Shown: positions 38,507 through 50,314, counted from the first letter of the stretch. The stretch is 64,000 nt of DNA from Cardinalis cardinalis (GCA_014549065.1 JACDOX010000117.1:1101322-1165321); one strand, 5' to 3'. Notes: generated from the sequence alone by a model not told the origin. Made by a program: numbers and translations.

Positions 38507-38595
38507 GGCCCGCGCCCCACAATGCCCCGCCATGTCCCCTCCTCGCTCCCGGCGTGCTCCGCGCGGCCGCTCCCCGGCGCGGGCCGAGCGCCGCC

Positions 38596-38642
38596 ATGAG
38601 CGCGGCCATGGCGCTGGCCGGGCTGCGCGTGCTGGGCTGGGG
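38596..38642 (+). CDS. MRPS11: MRPS11 coding exon 1
   Basis: Encodes MSAAMALAGLRVLGW plus two bases of the next codon; donor GG|GTGAGC. Context GCCGCCATGA. Confidence 0.9.
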
Positions 38643-41600
38643 GTGAGCGGAGAGGGCGGGACGGGCTGTGGGGAGGGGGGAGACAGCGGGGAGACAGCGA
38701 GGGGACAGCGGGGAGGGCCCCCCTCGCTGCGGGGTGGCCGCTGGGGGCTGCCCGCTGTCGCCCAGCGCTCAGCCGCGGTTGTCTCCTCAGGGGCCGCGCC
38801 GCCGCCCTGGGCCGCGGGCTCCGCTCCGGCCCCCCGAGGCTGCAGGACGTGGCGGGGGCGGCTGCCAAGGAGACGGAGAAGCAGAGCGCGACCGAGCAGA
38901 GGTGAGAGCCGAGGCCAGGCCGCGCCGGGAGGGCGCTGCCATCTGCCCCTTGCTGCGAGGTTTTATCGCCTTCGGTGGGTTTTCAGCCGAGGAAGGGGAG
39001 GGAGCCGGTTGACTCAATCAGAAACGCAGCTTGTGTTTTTCGGAGGTTTGCTCCCTTCTTTCTTTATTTCCCGATATGAAATGAAACTTTGTAATATTTA
39101 AAGAGCGAGGCCTGACAACTCTTACTTTGCTCCTCAGCTCTTTAATCCTGCAGAGGAACNCCATGAGATGGGATGGCAAGGTTTATGAAGAGGTCCCGAT
39201 AGCTCACATTAAAGCAACGTACAACAAGTAAGCAAATGAGCTGCTCCATTCCTGCTGTCGTGTGAAATCAAAGCTTCGAACCCGGGGTTTGGCCTGTCAT
39301 TGTGATCTAAAGGCTCAAAGGGAANCAGCCAAGGGAATGGTGTTCATGGCTGGGAAGACGGTATTGATTTAAACCTCAGTGGTGTTCAGGGAGCAGACCT
39401 GTTCTTGGAGTGTCTTAAAAGCCGTGAGATTGTTTTTATATATTTTGATTACATTCTGATATGAATAATTAGATGCTGATAGTTTTAACAGCAGGTTACT
39501 TCCAGCCCATGCTCTAGCANTATTTCTGTGCAGGTGTTGAAAAAATTATCATATTCTCCATGAGACAGTTGAGTTTCATCAGTGATTGCTCCTGTGATAT
39601 GTTACTGCTTAAGGCTCTTTCAAGTTCTAAAAGTGTCTTGTGCATTTTTTCTTAATAGAAGAGATAAAATGCAGTGAGANGTGGATCTGAAAGGGCTGAG
39701 TGAGATAAAGCACACCTTCTCCAGAAAGGTTCTGCCNGGGTCTGTAAGATGACCAGGTCACTGCTGGGTGGTCTCTGCAGTGGGTTTGAGTGGGATACTT
39801 TGAAAGGGAGACAGNAGTCCTGCAGTCAGTTATGCCAGTAAGGTGAGCGAGAAACTGGAGAATAAAGCTTTGTTCCAGTTTGCTTCTTCCCTCTGCCCCT
39901 GTCCCTCTGCAGCACACACATCCAGGTGGTGAGCTTTGACAACCAGCCGTTCTCCCGCACGTCCTGCGGCACCGAGGGCTTCCAGAATGCCAAGAAGGGC
40001 ACAGCCATCGCAGCACAGACTGCAGCCATGGCAGCAGCAGTGGTGAGTGCCCACCGTGATCCCCACCTCGAGAGAGGAGCTCTGCCTCCTGCCCCTGGGC
40101 ACAGCCCGGCTCGCAGGCAGTGCTGTGGTGCTGGAGTTTCATTTGCACACAAAGTGTATTTGAAAGAGCTGTTAGAAATGCCCCAAGTGGGAGCTGAGCT
40201 GTGCAGGTTGTGATTGNAAATGTGTGATTGTAACTTGGAACCTGTCCTTTCCTAGCGCTGGTCTGCATAACCTCCTCTTTTCCTANGTGAACATTTCTCA
40301 GTCATTTGGGGAATGTAGCCCCTGAATCAGCAGCAGTTCAAGTTTTGCACCTTAGGGGACTGAGAAGTAGCAGTAGTTATTGTCTGGATATTTTATATCT
40401 GCTCTCTGCCACAGAAGTGAGCTCCAGCCAACAGTTCCGGTCAGAGAAAGTGATGTTCTTGCACCTGTTCATTCCAGCTGCATGTCATTTATTGTAATTC
40501 TTTCTGAAAAAAACCATGTGGGTGTCCAGGTGGAGGAGCTGAGGCTGGTTGTGTCATGGTCCTCATTACAGCAGAATGAGGCAAGGTTAAACTGAAAATC
40601 CTTACCCTAAATTAGGTGGAACTCACTTCAGCCTTTCATGCCAGAGGAGTTTGGTGCCACTGCTGGCCAACAGCTTATTGTGGTTGACTCAGAGGGGTAT
40701 AAGAACATCTNCTCTATTAATCTGTGCTCGTTGGAGCCTCATAATAGCTGCATAGCAGTGCTTGGACAGATTGATTCTGTCACTGTTGAAGTAGTTAGTA
40801 CGTTAATTGCACCAGAGCACAATGAGAAAGAGAGCCAGAGGTGGCTCCCTCCACGTGGTGGCAGCAGGGATGTGCTGTANAGCAGTTCTTCATTTCCAAT
40901 TTGAAAGTTCCTAGAATTTTTGCCCTGGAGGTGTGGACTCCTGCACAGCAAATCTAAAGCTTGCCTGCTCTTCTCATTTACCCTCCAGAAAGAATCCACT
41001 GCTCACAGGGGAGAAGTNGCCACATTAGAGAAGGGAAAACAACTTAAAATTAGTCATTGTTAGTCCCTTGCCACTTCAGTCACGTATCCATGGATATGTC
41101 CTTTTTTGCACTGGCTTTAGGTCACAGATAGTTTGATTTGAGAGCTTTCTCTGTGTGCAGAGCTCACAGTTTAGCACAGAAGTTCTCTTCAACTGCCATG
41201 GCCNAGCCTCGTTTGCTCTTAGTGTCTCTGCAGTAATCCCTATATATGTCTTCTCTATCCATTACTACCTAATCTTTATTTTTACTTAAATACTACTATG
41301 GAAATGAAAGACACNAGGGGAGCCAGAGTTTATGTCAGAGGAGCACTAACCAGTTGTTCTTTTCACAGAAAGCACGTGGGAAGGGTGTATTGCACGTGCG
41401 AGTCATGGTGAAAGGACTGGGACCAGGACGCAAAGTAGGTGTTGGAGATTCTTTTCCATACTTTATTTTCTCAGCTATCNTGGATGTTTTCTAAACTCAG
41501 GCTGGTTTCAATTAACTTGGTTTTTCTGAAGCTGATATAAAGGATTCCTCACCCAAGTGCCCAGAATTTTTAGAGTCATTATAATTTNAGAGTGATACCA

Positions 41601-41967
41601 TGTTGGAGGTAGGATAAAAGCTGTATTTGGGGCTTCTTATGGCTAAAGTAGGAAAAGCAGTAGGAATGCTCAAGAAAGGACTAGAGCAGATAAGTTTAAA
41701 CTGGGTTTTCTGGTTGAGTTACTTATTTTTAAGAATTAAGAAGTGAGAAGCCTTGAAACAAGTTGATTTCCAGATAGGGGACGAAACTGTTTTGCCCTGA
41801 GCTTTTTCCCTTCTCTGCTGTTCTGTGTGTTGATAGCTGTCATCTGCTGTTTGTTGCAGGCTGCCATCAAGGGGCTGACAATGGGAGGCTTGGAGATCAT
41901 CTCCATCACCGACAACAGCCCGGTCCCCCACAACGGCTGCCGNCCACGGAAAGCCAGGAGAGTGTGA
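38596..41967 (+). CDS. MRPS11: Mitochondrial small ribosomal subunit protein uS11m (six coding exons)
   Basis: Nuclear gene for the S11-family protein of the 28S mitoribosomal subunit, which lies on the platform beside the 3' part of 12S rRNA near the mRNA exit. Exons are 38,596-38,642, 38,791-38,901, 39,138-39,227, 39,913-40,042, 41,369-41,434 and 41,860-41,967. All introns are GT-AG, phases agree, and the product is 183 residues (human about 194). The N-terminal 50 residues are Arg/Ala/Gly-rich, as expected of an import signal. The S11 domain starts near 67 and holds SCGTEGFQNAKKGTAIAAQ, HVRVMVKGLGPGRKAAIKGL, GGLEIISITDN and the C-terminal PHNGCRPRKARRV signature that contacts rRNA. The N at 39,160 hides one residue; the N at 41,943 is silent (CGN). 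The start ATG is the first in the exon and has a purine-rich GCCGCC context. Confidence 0.97.
38791..38901 (+). CDS. MRPS11: MRPS11 coding exon 2
   Basis: Acceptor TGTCTCCTCAG. Codes the Arg/Gly-rich remainder of the presequence, then LQDVAGAAAKETEKQS; donor AG|GTGAGA. Confidence 0.9.
39138..39227 (+). CDS. MRPS11: MRPS11 coding exon 3
   Basis: Acceptor TTTGCTCCTCAG. Encodes the segment up to MRWDGKVYEEVPIAHIKAT; donor AA|GTAAGC. One N at 39,160 leaves a residue unresolved. Confidence 0.92.
39913..40042 (+). CDS. MRPS11: MRPS11 coding exon 4
   Basis: Acceptor CCCTCTGCAG. Encodes the first half of the S11 fold with SCGTEGFQNAKKG; donor GTG|GTGAGT, phase 0. Confidence 0.95.
41369..41434 (+). 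CDS. MRPS11: MRPS11 coding exon 5
   Basis: Acceptor TTCTTTTCACAG. Encodes KARGKGVLHVRVMVKGLGPG and the following Arg-Lys; donor AAA|GTAGGT, phase 0. Confidence 0.95.
41860..41967 (+). CDS. MRPS11: MRPS11 coding exon 6 with stop TGA
   Basis: Acceptor TTTGTTGCAG. Encodes AAIKGLTMGGLEIISITDN and the PHNGCRPRKARRV signature at the C-terminus; TGA at 41,965-41,967. Confidence 0.97.
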   Translation, partial: AAIKGLTMGGLEIISITDNSPVPHNGCXPRKARRV

Positions 41968-42194
41968 GGGGCAGGGCAAGGGACACACAGCTTTCAACCT
42001 CAGTTCACCAGNGACTGAGTTGAATGTTGCTTCTGTGACTGATTCTGGAAGGCCACCCTCCCTGGAAATACTTGTTGAGGGAAGCTTGGAGAGACCATGC
42101 TGAGCCTTGAAAATGCAGGAGGTAGAAGCTGCTGGTGAAAGCAGGAATCCGTGTATTCCCTTAGTGGGAAGCCTCTTGTCTACAAAGTTTCTTG

Positions 42195-42200
42195 ATTAAA
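42195..42200 (+). terminator. MRPS11: Poly(A) signal ATTAAA for MRPS11
   Basis: ATTAAA lies 228 bp after the MRPS11 stop, followed by a T-rich stretch (TGTTGCTCTTTTG) as expected downstream of a cleavage site. It is the common non-AATAAA variant. Confidence 0.65.
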
Positions 42201-44530
42201 ATGTTGCTCTTTTGACAGCCATTCCTGCTGTGTTCCTAGAAGTATTTTGGCTTATTACTTCCTTTCGATTGCTCNCTTCCTCTTACCACCATATGTGGCT
42301 CTTGTCTAGCCCTCCATGCCATTAGTGCCCTTGTCAGGCAGAAGGAGAGCCTGAGAGCTCAATCTCCTTCTAGTCATTTGTAGTAAACAACTGCAAAGGG
42401 TCAGGTCATCTTCCTTCCCTCTTTGTCTCACTGCTCACATTGGGAAAAAAGGCATGGGGTNACTCTTTCCTTCCCCCTGGCTCAGAGCTACATGTGAGTG
42501 GCAGCTCTCCCTGTTCACAGAGCACCAGCCTGGATCCATTCCTGATTCCTGGCACAGATCTGTTGCAGTGCTTTGTTTCACCCAAGCTGTACTGACCTGC
42601 CACTGCTCTTGCCAAAGGAAAGCACCTCACTTTCTAAAGGGGCTGCTGGGATCTTGCCAGGTTTGATGCTTGCAGTCTCTTTGGCCCTGCCTTGTGCACC
42701 ACAAACTGGATTTTCCGGGGTCCTAGGGAAAGCAAGCAGGGGTTAGTAGGCCCAAGGAATAATGAAATGCTGCCAAGGAGATACAAAGCACTTAAGTCTT
42801 GAACTGTACCTCTGTGTATCCACAAGCAGCAGGAGCTTGTTGTGGGACTGTGATGTATTATCGCTGTCCCAGCTCTGTCCAGAATTTCTGCCAAGGANAT
42901 ATGTCAGGAGCATTAAGCAGGGAAGGTAAAAGCAGTAACTGACTACAGGATGGATTTGCTGGATGGTAGAGGCACAGTGCCTAGCAAAGGGCATCNCACT
43001 GAAATCCCTGCTGCCAGAGAAGCCCTGGCACTAAACAACATGCTCTGGGCAAGTATTTCACCNGTAAACATGGTGTATTTCAGAGCAACCAGCAGTTCTA
43101 TTGCAAATGCAGAATCTTCCTTTCTATTATTTCTCATTCTGTCATTCCTCTGTAGTTTCTTAAATTGCATAGTTAACTATTTTCTTCCCCTTTAGAGAAA
43201 GGGTACCATAGCAACAAGGCAGTGAACCTCCTTCATGGGGCTGAATGGCATACAGCAGGTTTTGAAAGAAATCACTCTGCTTAGAAAAGCCTGTTGAGTT
43301 GCATCTGACAGGAGAAAACAAGGTTCAGACAAATCTCCTACTTTAGTCCAACTCTGAATTTGAAGGGAGGGTAGGTGATCTTAAAGGGAAGTTCCTTGAG
43401 CTGTCACAGATTTGACAGTGAGGAAGAGAGGCTCTTCCATAGATGTTTGCCACACTAGAAGAGTTTCCCCCTCACTCCAGAAATACAGCTGCACTAGGCA
43501 CTTAATATTCTGCTTTTTAATAAGAAGATAGCAGGTCAGCCATAAACTGCCAAGATGAACTCTGTGAGTATGCAGTCAGCTGGCTGGGAAAGGGATGTGT
43601 GATGTGCNTACAGCAAGGCTGGGCTGGTGTCTGTGCCCAGCACAGCAACCAACCTGACTAANGAAGGGCAACCAGGCTGTGCTAGCAGGTTTGTCTAACA
43701 CACACAAGACCAAACACTGCTTGCTGTTCTCTGCTACAGCTTGTTCATTGCATCAATGCAGAGGTGCCCAAGTCACATGAAGATGGTAGAACAAATTGAA
43801 AAGTAAAATTGTGAAGAGATCTGTGGTCCTCCTCGAATTCAGGAAAGAGTATGTGTAAAAAGTGAATCAANAGTCAGAAAACAAGAATAAATCTTCATCT
43901 TACCCACATGTGAAATCAAGGCTGTGTCCTCTGTAAAGGCCTCTCCTAGACACTCTTGGTTTCTGGGTGTTTGTGAAGGTTTTAAGAAGTCTGCCAGTGC
44001 ATCACCACTGCTTATACAGTGGGAAGCTTTATGTCCCTCCCTGCCCTGCCTATTTCTGGTAGCTACCTCCACTCCTTCCTTTGACTGACAGTCCTGTAGC
44101 ACCCTCTGTGCTGGACAGAAGAGGCTGACACTCTTCTCCATGGCTCAGTGGCTGGGATCTGTACAGTATGATGCAAATCTCCCAGACCCCCAGCTCCCTG
44201 TACTCTGTACAGATTTTTACTGAAATCACATTTCCCATCCACCTTCTCTCCTGCCCTGATGGAGCTCTCCCAAAGCCATGTCCTAACTTAGTGCACAGTC
44301 TGAGCTGTTTATCCTGCAACACATCCCGGGGCTCTGGGGCAGTCAGTGAGGTGAGGGAGCGCAGCTGCACAAAGCAAGGGCTGGGGTGCTCCTTCCTGCA
44401 CACACTGTACAATGGAAGAAGGCTTAAAACTCTATTGTGCTTTGTGTTGCAGGGAATTAATAGACACCAATAGTGCTTAACGATTTCCTTACCCTTCAAA
44501 TGAAACTATTAATTAAGGGCCTGGTTTTAG

Positions 44531-44956
44531 TCAGCCACTGGTGTTTATGAGTTCTAATTGCTTTTCTTGGCATCTGGGTGGAAAGCTGTTTTCTACTGGC
44601 TCACATTCCTCCTGAGCAGCAATTATTTTATTTGTCAGTAGCATGGCCACAGCATTAGCACTCTCATTAGGATCATATCCTCTCCCTCTGGGCTTCCCTG
44701 TTGCTTTTGGACATTTTGCTCTCCATTCCCTCCTAACTTTTGATTCCCTACATTCAAAGATTACTTTTTTCTGAGAAACAATCTCAGAAATTGCTGCTGG
44801 CTGCAAAGCTTCATCCTGGTTCATCCCTGGCCTTTCCTGGGATTCTGCGTTCCATTCTAAATAAACGGTCACATGGACCTCTCTCCATTGTATCCCTGTA
44901 AATCCCTGTGTAAAACACAGAACACTCTCCTGACTTACAGATAAAATGCTGCCTCA
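44531..44956 (-). other. Unassigned 113-141-codon ORF in an N-free stretch
   Basis: The minus strand is open for about 141 codons between in-frame TGAs. An acceptor-like TGTTTTACACAG sits inside, so it could be a terminal exon. The downstream 113 residues are hydrophilic and charged, with Trp and Cys scattered (ECRESKVRREWRAKCPKA, then GRGYDPNESANAVAMLLTNK), more like real protein than the Pro/Ser/Leu-rich shadow frames elsewhere. No ATG opens it except an internal one at ERPGM. I do not recognise a family; a decayed retroelement fragment is one possibility. Treat as hypothetical. Confidence 0.2.
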
Positions 44957-47319
44957 GGTCTGTTTACCCCTTACTGAGTGCCACACCACCTTGGGGAGTT
45001 AGTCTAACTTAGTTACCCTTCCTTTGGACCTGGTATGGCACCTGGTGGCCTGGAAAAATAGCTCTCAGCCATCTCCCTAATAGTGTATTATTCTGCAAAG
45101 AGGAATTACTTCCCTATCCCCAGCAACAAGGACTTTCTGCCCAGAGCTGCAGCTTTATCTGCTGAATTGGTGATTTACTATTTCTTCCATGAGCATCTCA
45201 GTGACAAGATTCAGGCAGCCAATTTGGATCCCTTTGTGAGATTCAATTAAACCATAAAGTGATGTCAGTGTCCTTTAACAGCTGACTGTACACACAAGCA
45301 GGCAAGGAGAAGGGGGAGCAGGGGACAGACCCTGCAGTGCTAATAAACTGTAGCAGCAGGGGTGGCTTACGGCAGCCCGGCTGCAGCTGCTAAAGACATC
45401 TGTGCAGGTTTTGCTGGCTTTCCCTCTGCTGTGGGAATACCTGGCTCGAGATGTGCACAAAGAAGGTGACTGAGTAGGTGTTTATAACCCTAAAGCACCC
45501 CCAGGAGTTTTGAAGAAGTAACAGTTCAAATCAGGTTATGTTTTTGCACTCAGACTTTGGCAGACAATCACGGCGCTTTCATGCCCAGCAGCCCCACCTG
45601 GGCCCTCTTCCCCTCCAACCTCAGCCCATGACCTCTCAGACCAAAAGGATGATAAAGGGCCCTCGGATTGGTTTTCTGCTTTCCCAATGTTCTCCTCTCC
45701 CTGAAGAGGCATTAATGGGTACTCNATGGCAGTAGGAACTGCTCAGAGGTTTTACTAATGAACAGCATAAGAGCATCCAAGCCCCCACACGAAGGTGAAG
45801 CGGAACTGCAGAGTCCTCTTGGGGAGATGTAGAGGGGAGCCAAGCCTCNATGTTATTTGTTTCTTTGAAACCACTCACACCTCCTCTGCTGAGTTCTCCA
45901 AGCTTCCCCTGCACTAGTGCCACTTGGCAGGGTCCTTAATTTCTCCAGTCTATAACTTTCCTCCTGTGCCCACATCTACTGAGAGTGGAGGCTGTGCACC
46001 TGGACCCAAACATCTCAGCATTTCTGGAGCCCCAACAGCCATTGTTTGGGAAAGCTGCTTCCAGCAGCGACCTCACCGCTTGTTTTTCTAAAAAAAAGTA
46101 AACAGAAGGGAGAAAGGATTGAGCACAAGGGGCTCCTCTGCACAGCAGCAGGCCAGGCTTCCCACCCACACAGGGCTCCAGGTAGCAAATAAAACCTGGG
46201 GCCCCAGGCAGAATGATANATTTCACCCACCAGTCTCCCATCCTCTGCCCCCTCCGCAGGTCCCAAGGTGAGGGGAAATAGGACTCATTTCTTCATGCAC
46301 CAGCCTGCAGGCACAGACTTTGCTCTCCTAATTGCCAGCCAGGCTCTCACACAGCCCCTTGGCAAGATCTGGGTGCTGCCTTTCATTTTGCTCCTGCCAA
46401 ATCCACAGAAATAGTGATTTCCTGACCTGCCAGGGTCAAACTGATCAAGAAATGCAAATTACTATAGACTGGCCAGCCCTGTGGACTTCTTAGTAAGGCT
46501 GATGGCTGGAAAGCAGCTTTCTCCAGCACTCTGGGAGATGCTCTGGGACAATCTGTCCCTGGACATGGTTGTAAAAGCAGCCCTGTTTACCAAAATCTGT
46601 CCAAGGAAGTGATGCTGCCTGGGGACATCCCCTTCCAAGTGATCCTGCAGCCAAGAGACAGTCACCAAAGGGCCAGTGTAAAACTGGAACAAACCCTGCT
46701 TGGCCACGAGCAGCTGCACAGCAGAGCTGCTCCCCTCAGCCCTTATCAGATCCAGCACATCAGCACCAACATCACTTTCAAACCTGAGCCCTCTCTGGGG
46801 AAGCAGCCGAGGGGGGATTTAAGGGGTAGGAGGCAGGATGAGGAGAGATTAACTCAGACTTTGCTGCCCAAAGCCAGACAGGCTGCACTGCACAATCATG
46901 CTGTCGAGATGACATTTGTCTGTCCTATGTTACAGGAGACCCTGTTTAGCTGCCAGTTGCTCCTTTTTCCTTACAAAGAGGGATTTCACAAGCATTAAGT
47001 ACTAACCAGTCAGGGGTGAACCAGTGACCTACCTACGCTGCCGCAGGTATCAGCACAGATAATCTGCACCTTACCCTGACTTCAGGACCAGCCCCAAAAA
47101 AATAGGGCAGCAGCAATGAAAATTATCCATCACGGGCAGAGCCAACAGAGCACGTGCTGGCTCTGCACTGGGGCAGTGCCGGTGCTTTGGGATGGAGTCC
47201 CACACGCAGGGACAGTGCCAGCACTGCAGTAACCCACGGGATGTGTGTGCAGCCCTGCNGCTTGGGCCAAGGCTGCCTGCTGGTCGGCACAGAGGTGCTG
47301 GTGCCCCTCACCTTTCCGA

Positions 47320-47600
47320 GCTCGCCGNTTGAAGCGCTCTCCCCCGGCGCTGGCGGGCACAGCAAGGCCGTTTCCATGCGGATGGGCTGCTGCTCCCCGT
47401 TGCTGTGGCGACGGCACTGGGCGCCAGCAGGTCGGAGGCGGGAGGGCGAGGATCGAGGATCGTATCTCGGCGGAGCTCACCAAGGGCACTGGGTACATCT
47501 AATCCGGCACTGCTCCATTTTAGGCCTCCCAGGAGCACCGAGGCGCTATCAAATGACCAGCTCAGCGGCGGCGAGCAGGCACTCGCAGGGCTGCAGCGCA
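47320..47600. promoter_or_regulatory. Small CpG-rich patch, possible promoter or enhancer
   Basis: About 280 bp with many CpGs (CCCCCGGCGC, GGCGACGG, GATCGAGGATCG, TCGGCGGAGC, GGCGGCGAGC) in CpG-poor surroundings. It contains the X-box-like GTTGCTGTGGCGAC at 47,399-47,412. No coding exon is recognised. It could start an unannotated transcript or be an orphan CpG island. Confidence 0.35.
47399..47412. promoter_or_regulatory. RFX X-box-like motif
   Basis: GTTGCT-GT-GGCGAC is an imperfect palindrome matching 5 of 6 bases in each half of the RFX X-box (GTTGCC, GGCAAC). X-boxes mark ciliary and MHC-II promoters; whether this one is bound is unknown. Confidence 0.3.
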
Positions 47601-50024
47601 CCGCGATTAAAAACACCCTAAAATCACATCAACAGCAGCCAGATGGCCCTGGCAGGGCTTCCCTGCCACCTGCCTGGTTCTCACCTCTCCAAGCCCCTTG
47701 AGCAACTGGTCCCACACATCCCAGCTCCAGCAGCCCCAGGGCTGATGTCAGCGCTGCCAGTGCACCCTCACCTGCCCCATCCAAGGCGACCAGTCAGGCA
47801 CTGGGACAGCGCCAGCGTGCTCAGCCACCCAACTCTGTCTCTACCCTTCTGCCTCCATACCTGATGCTGTTGCAACACACCTGAATAGAGGAAGGACACT
47901 GGCAGAGGGAAGGATGAACTTGTGCAAGAGTAGCTTTCAGAGGAACAATTCACTGCCTAAAACAGGGTTTAGGGAGTCCTCTGGGCAAAGCCAGGGCTGC
48001 TCTGGACTACATTTGGCATTTTGCAAAGCTGCTGGGTAGAAGGGAAGAAGACAGCCATAGAAAGTAGAAATAACATGTTCCTGGCTTTAAAAAGATGAAA
48101 CTCAAACTAGTTTTGTCATGCACAGAAAATAAACTCTTCCAAAGGAGGAGTTGTCCAATTCATACCTAGACAAAACAGAATGCAGCAAATGCTGGGGAAC
48201 TGGTAGTGTTATCTAAGGGCCCTGGGCATCCATGAGCNATCCCAGCACATTCCTCCATAACTGTCCTCAACTCATTAGTCAAGTGAGGACCCACATGCTA
48301 CCCAGATGCTGCAGCACACCCTTGAGTAGCAGGAATGAAGGTCTCCTCACATACAAGACCACAGCAGTTGGCCATGAATTACCAGTTTCCACATTGCTAG
48401 TTTAAACCTGTAGTATTTTTATGGATTATTTTACTAGAAAAGCTTTTATAACCATGTAATAATTCAAGGAAGCACAAGATTCAGGCACANCAAGGACACA
48501 GACTGTGAAACTTGCATAGCAAGGATGAAGTAAACCCACAAAATCCTGTTCAATTGTCCATAGGACATCCATTTGCTCTGCAGCATGTACCTATCTGATA
48601 AGGGCTCCCAGAAGGACAACAGCTGTGAGAGAGCCACATATCTCATTGCTATGCCTTCACCATCTCTCTGCCCACAGCCCTGAGAGATCCTTGCAGGAAA
48701 AGCTGGCAGAAAAGCAGCAAGACAGACCATAAAGAAGAAAAACAAAGGGATTTCTTAAAGCACCAGAAATCTGATTCTTCAAGCTGGGTCAAAATGACCA
48801 AGGGAAGAGCTTAATAGATGCAGCACCTGAGCAAAANAAAGGTCCTTTCAGTACACACAGGCAGCTAAATCAGGGCTAGCCATGAGCACTGGAAGGTTGA
48901 TAGGAGTCTTTCTTTAGTAGGGACACATCTTAAACCTATCCATACATTTGACTCTAATGGGATTTCTGTGCCTTGCTGTCTAATGTCTTTTATATAAGAA
49001 ATAATGCAGCTGTCTTGCATTCACTTTTATTTTCTTAAAGCAAAGGCAGCAGAAGTAACAAAAGATGGGANTTTGCTGCCAGTCAAACACAGTTTCCAGC
49101 TCAAGCATCTCCTCCTCACTTAGNGCCTATCTGAAAAGCCACTGGCTCAAGAGCTTTCTGGTGTGCTCAAGGTCTGCANAGGAAAGCATCAGAGAAATGG
49201 AGCAAAGGTTCAAAGGAAAATCACTTTCATGCTCAAGATGCAGCTGGTTAGAGGAACTAACACNAACAGGGATGCTGCAGAGTTCTCAGCCAGACTGTTC
49301 TGCAAAGAGGCAGGGAGCAGCACATCGAAAATCTGAGTGCCTCAGCACAATCTAAAAGCAGTGGACAGGCTGTTCTGCCAAGCAAGGTGTGCTCAGCTTT
49401 TAGCTGTTTTGGCTGGGGCAGCTACAGAGGATGGAGCCCTGCTTTNCTGGAGATGGCTAAACACCTGNCAGACCATGTGAAGTGGGAATTAATTCCTTGT
49501 TTTGCTTTGCTTGCATGNGGCTTTTGCTTTACCCATTAATCAGTGTTTATCTCAACCCACAAGTCTTCTCACTTTTCTCACCAGTGAGGGAGAGAGCAAG
49601 GGGCTCTGTGGGGCTGAGCTGCCAGCTGGGGTTAAACCACAACAAGCCTTCATCCCTGGATCATGCAGAAAATGTCTAAAAGATCAGATAAATGCTGAAA
49701 ATGGAATAAAGGAAGAGTCCCTGAGTACAAGCTGGGCTAGTAANAATATGCAAAGGGAAAGATGTAACCAAGAATTCCTCTCCCAGCATTAGTTCATGTA
49801 GACAAGAATTTGAGAAATCTGCAGGAACTACAGAAATGCCTCAGGTGGGAATATTCTTAAGGACACTTGTACTCCAAGAGCCAGGAAGAGGCAGCAAGCT
49901 CCCATGGGATATGTCTGCACAGTCCAATGCCCTGCCATCTCTTCTTAGTGAAGGAATTCCCATCTATATCACTCCGATTTTTGGAAGACAAAGACAATAA
50001 ATCAGATTTTTAAAGCAAATTTTG

Positions 50025-50030
50025 TTTATT
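50025..50030 (-). terminator. DET1: Candidate distal poly(A) signal AATAAA for DET1
   Basis: First canonical minus-strand AATAAA I found after the DET1 stop, about 2.6 kb downstream. Use of it would give a long 3' UTR that includes the ancient repeat at 50.3 kb. An ATTAAA at 51,272-51,267 is a nearer alternative. Confidence 0.3.
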
Positions 50031-50314
50031 CTGNTTTTGTCTTATGTTGCTAACAAATCTTTGCCCTAACCTAGGAAAAATATCAGATAGAAAATATCTC
50101 CCCTTTTCTCCCACCCTCCCCACCACACACANTTTTTGTTTCTTAAATAAAAGCATCAAAATTTCAAGCATGAGAGACTTTTCTTTCCATACATTTCTGT
50201 AACAAAATTAACTCTGTTGTTGATATAAAATGCAGCAGCCAAGACCACAGATCTGCTATGCTACTCCAAGGCAATTAGTACCCAGTATGATCAGTTTGTC
50301 TGCAAACATAATAA

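Larger units (their letters stand above)
38440..38960. promoter_or_regulatory. CpG island over the MRPL46/MRPS11 bidirectional promoter
   Basis: Dense CpGs cover both first exons and MRPS11 intron 1. Only 62 bp (from the upstream MRPL46 ATG at 38,533) or 89 bp (from 38,506) separate the two divergent start codons, so transcription start sites and 5' UTRs must overlap or nearly so. There is no TATA box. A YY1-like core (ATGGCGGGG on the minus strand) overlaps the 38,533 ATG. The mammalian orthologues are also divergent neighbours, so the arrangement is old. Confidence 0.85.
42201..50024. other. Intergenic block between MRPS11 and DET1
   Basis: No recognisable gene is present in these 7.8 kb. 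The content is unique sequence with a long N-free run (43,872-45,724) that includes an unexplained minus-strand ORF, and a CpG-rich patch at about 47.3-47.6 kb, both listed separately. The two genes converge here (MRPS11 plus, DET1 minus), so no promoter is required by the known genes. Confidence 0.5.

Noticed and set aside
39280..39300. tRNA B-box-like string TTCGAACCCGG
   Set aside because: There is no matching A box or cloverleaf around it; it lies in an MRPS11 intron.
39627..40268. 213-codon minus-strand ORF
   Set aside because: It is the antisense shadow of MRPS11 exon 4 and its flanking introns.
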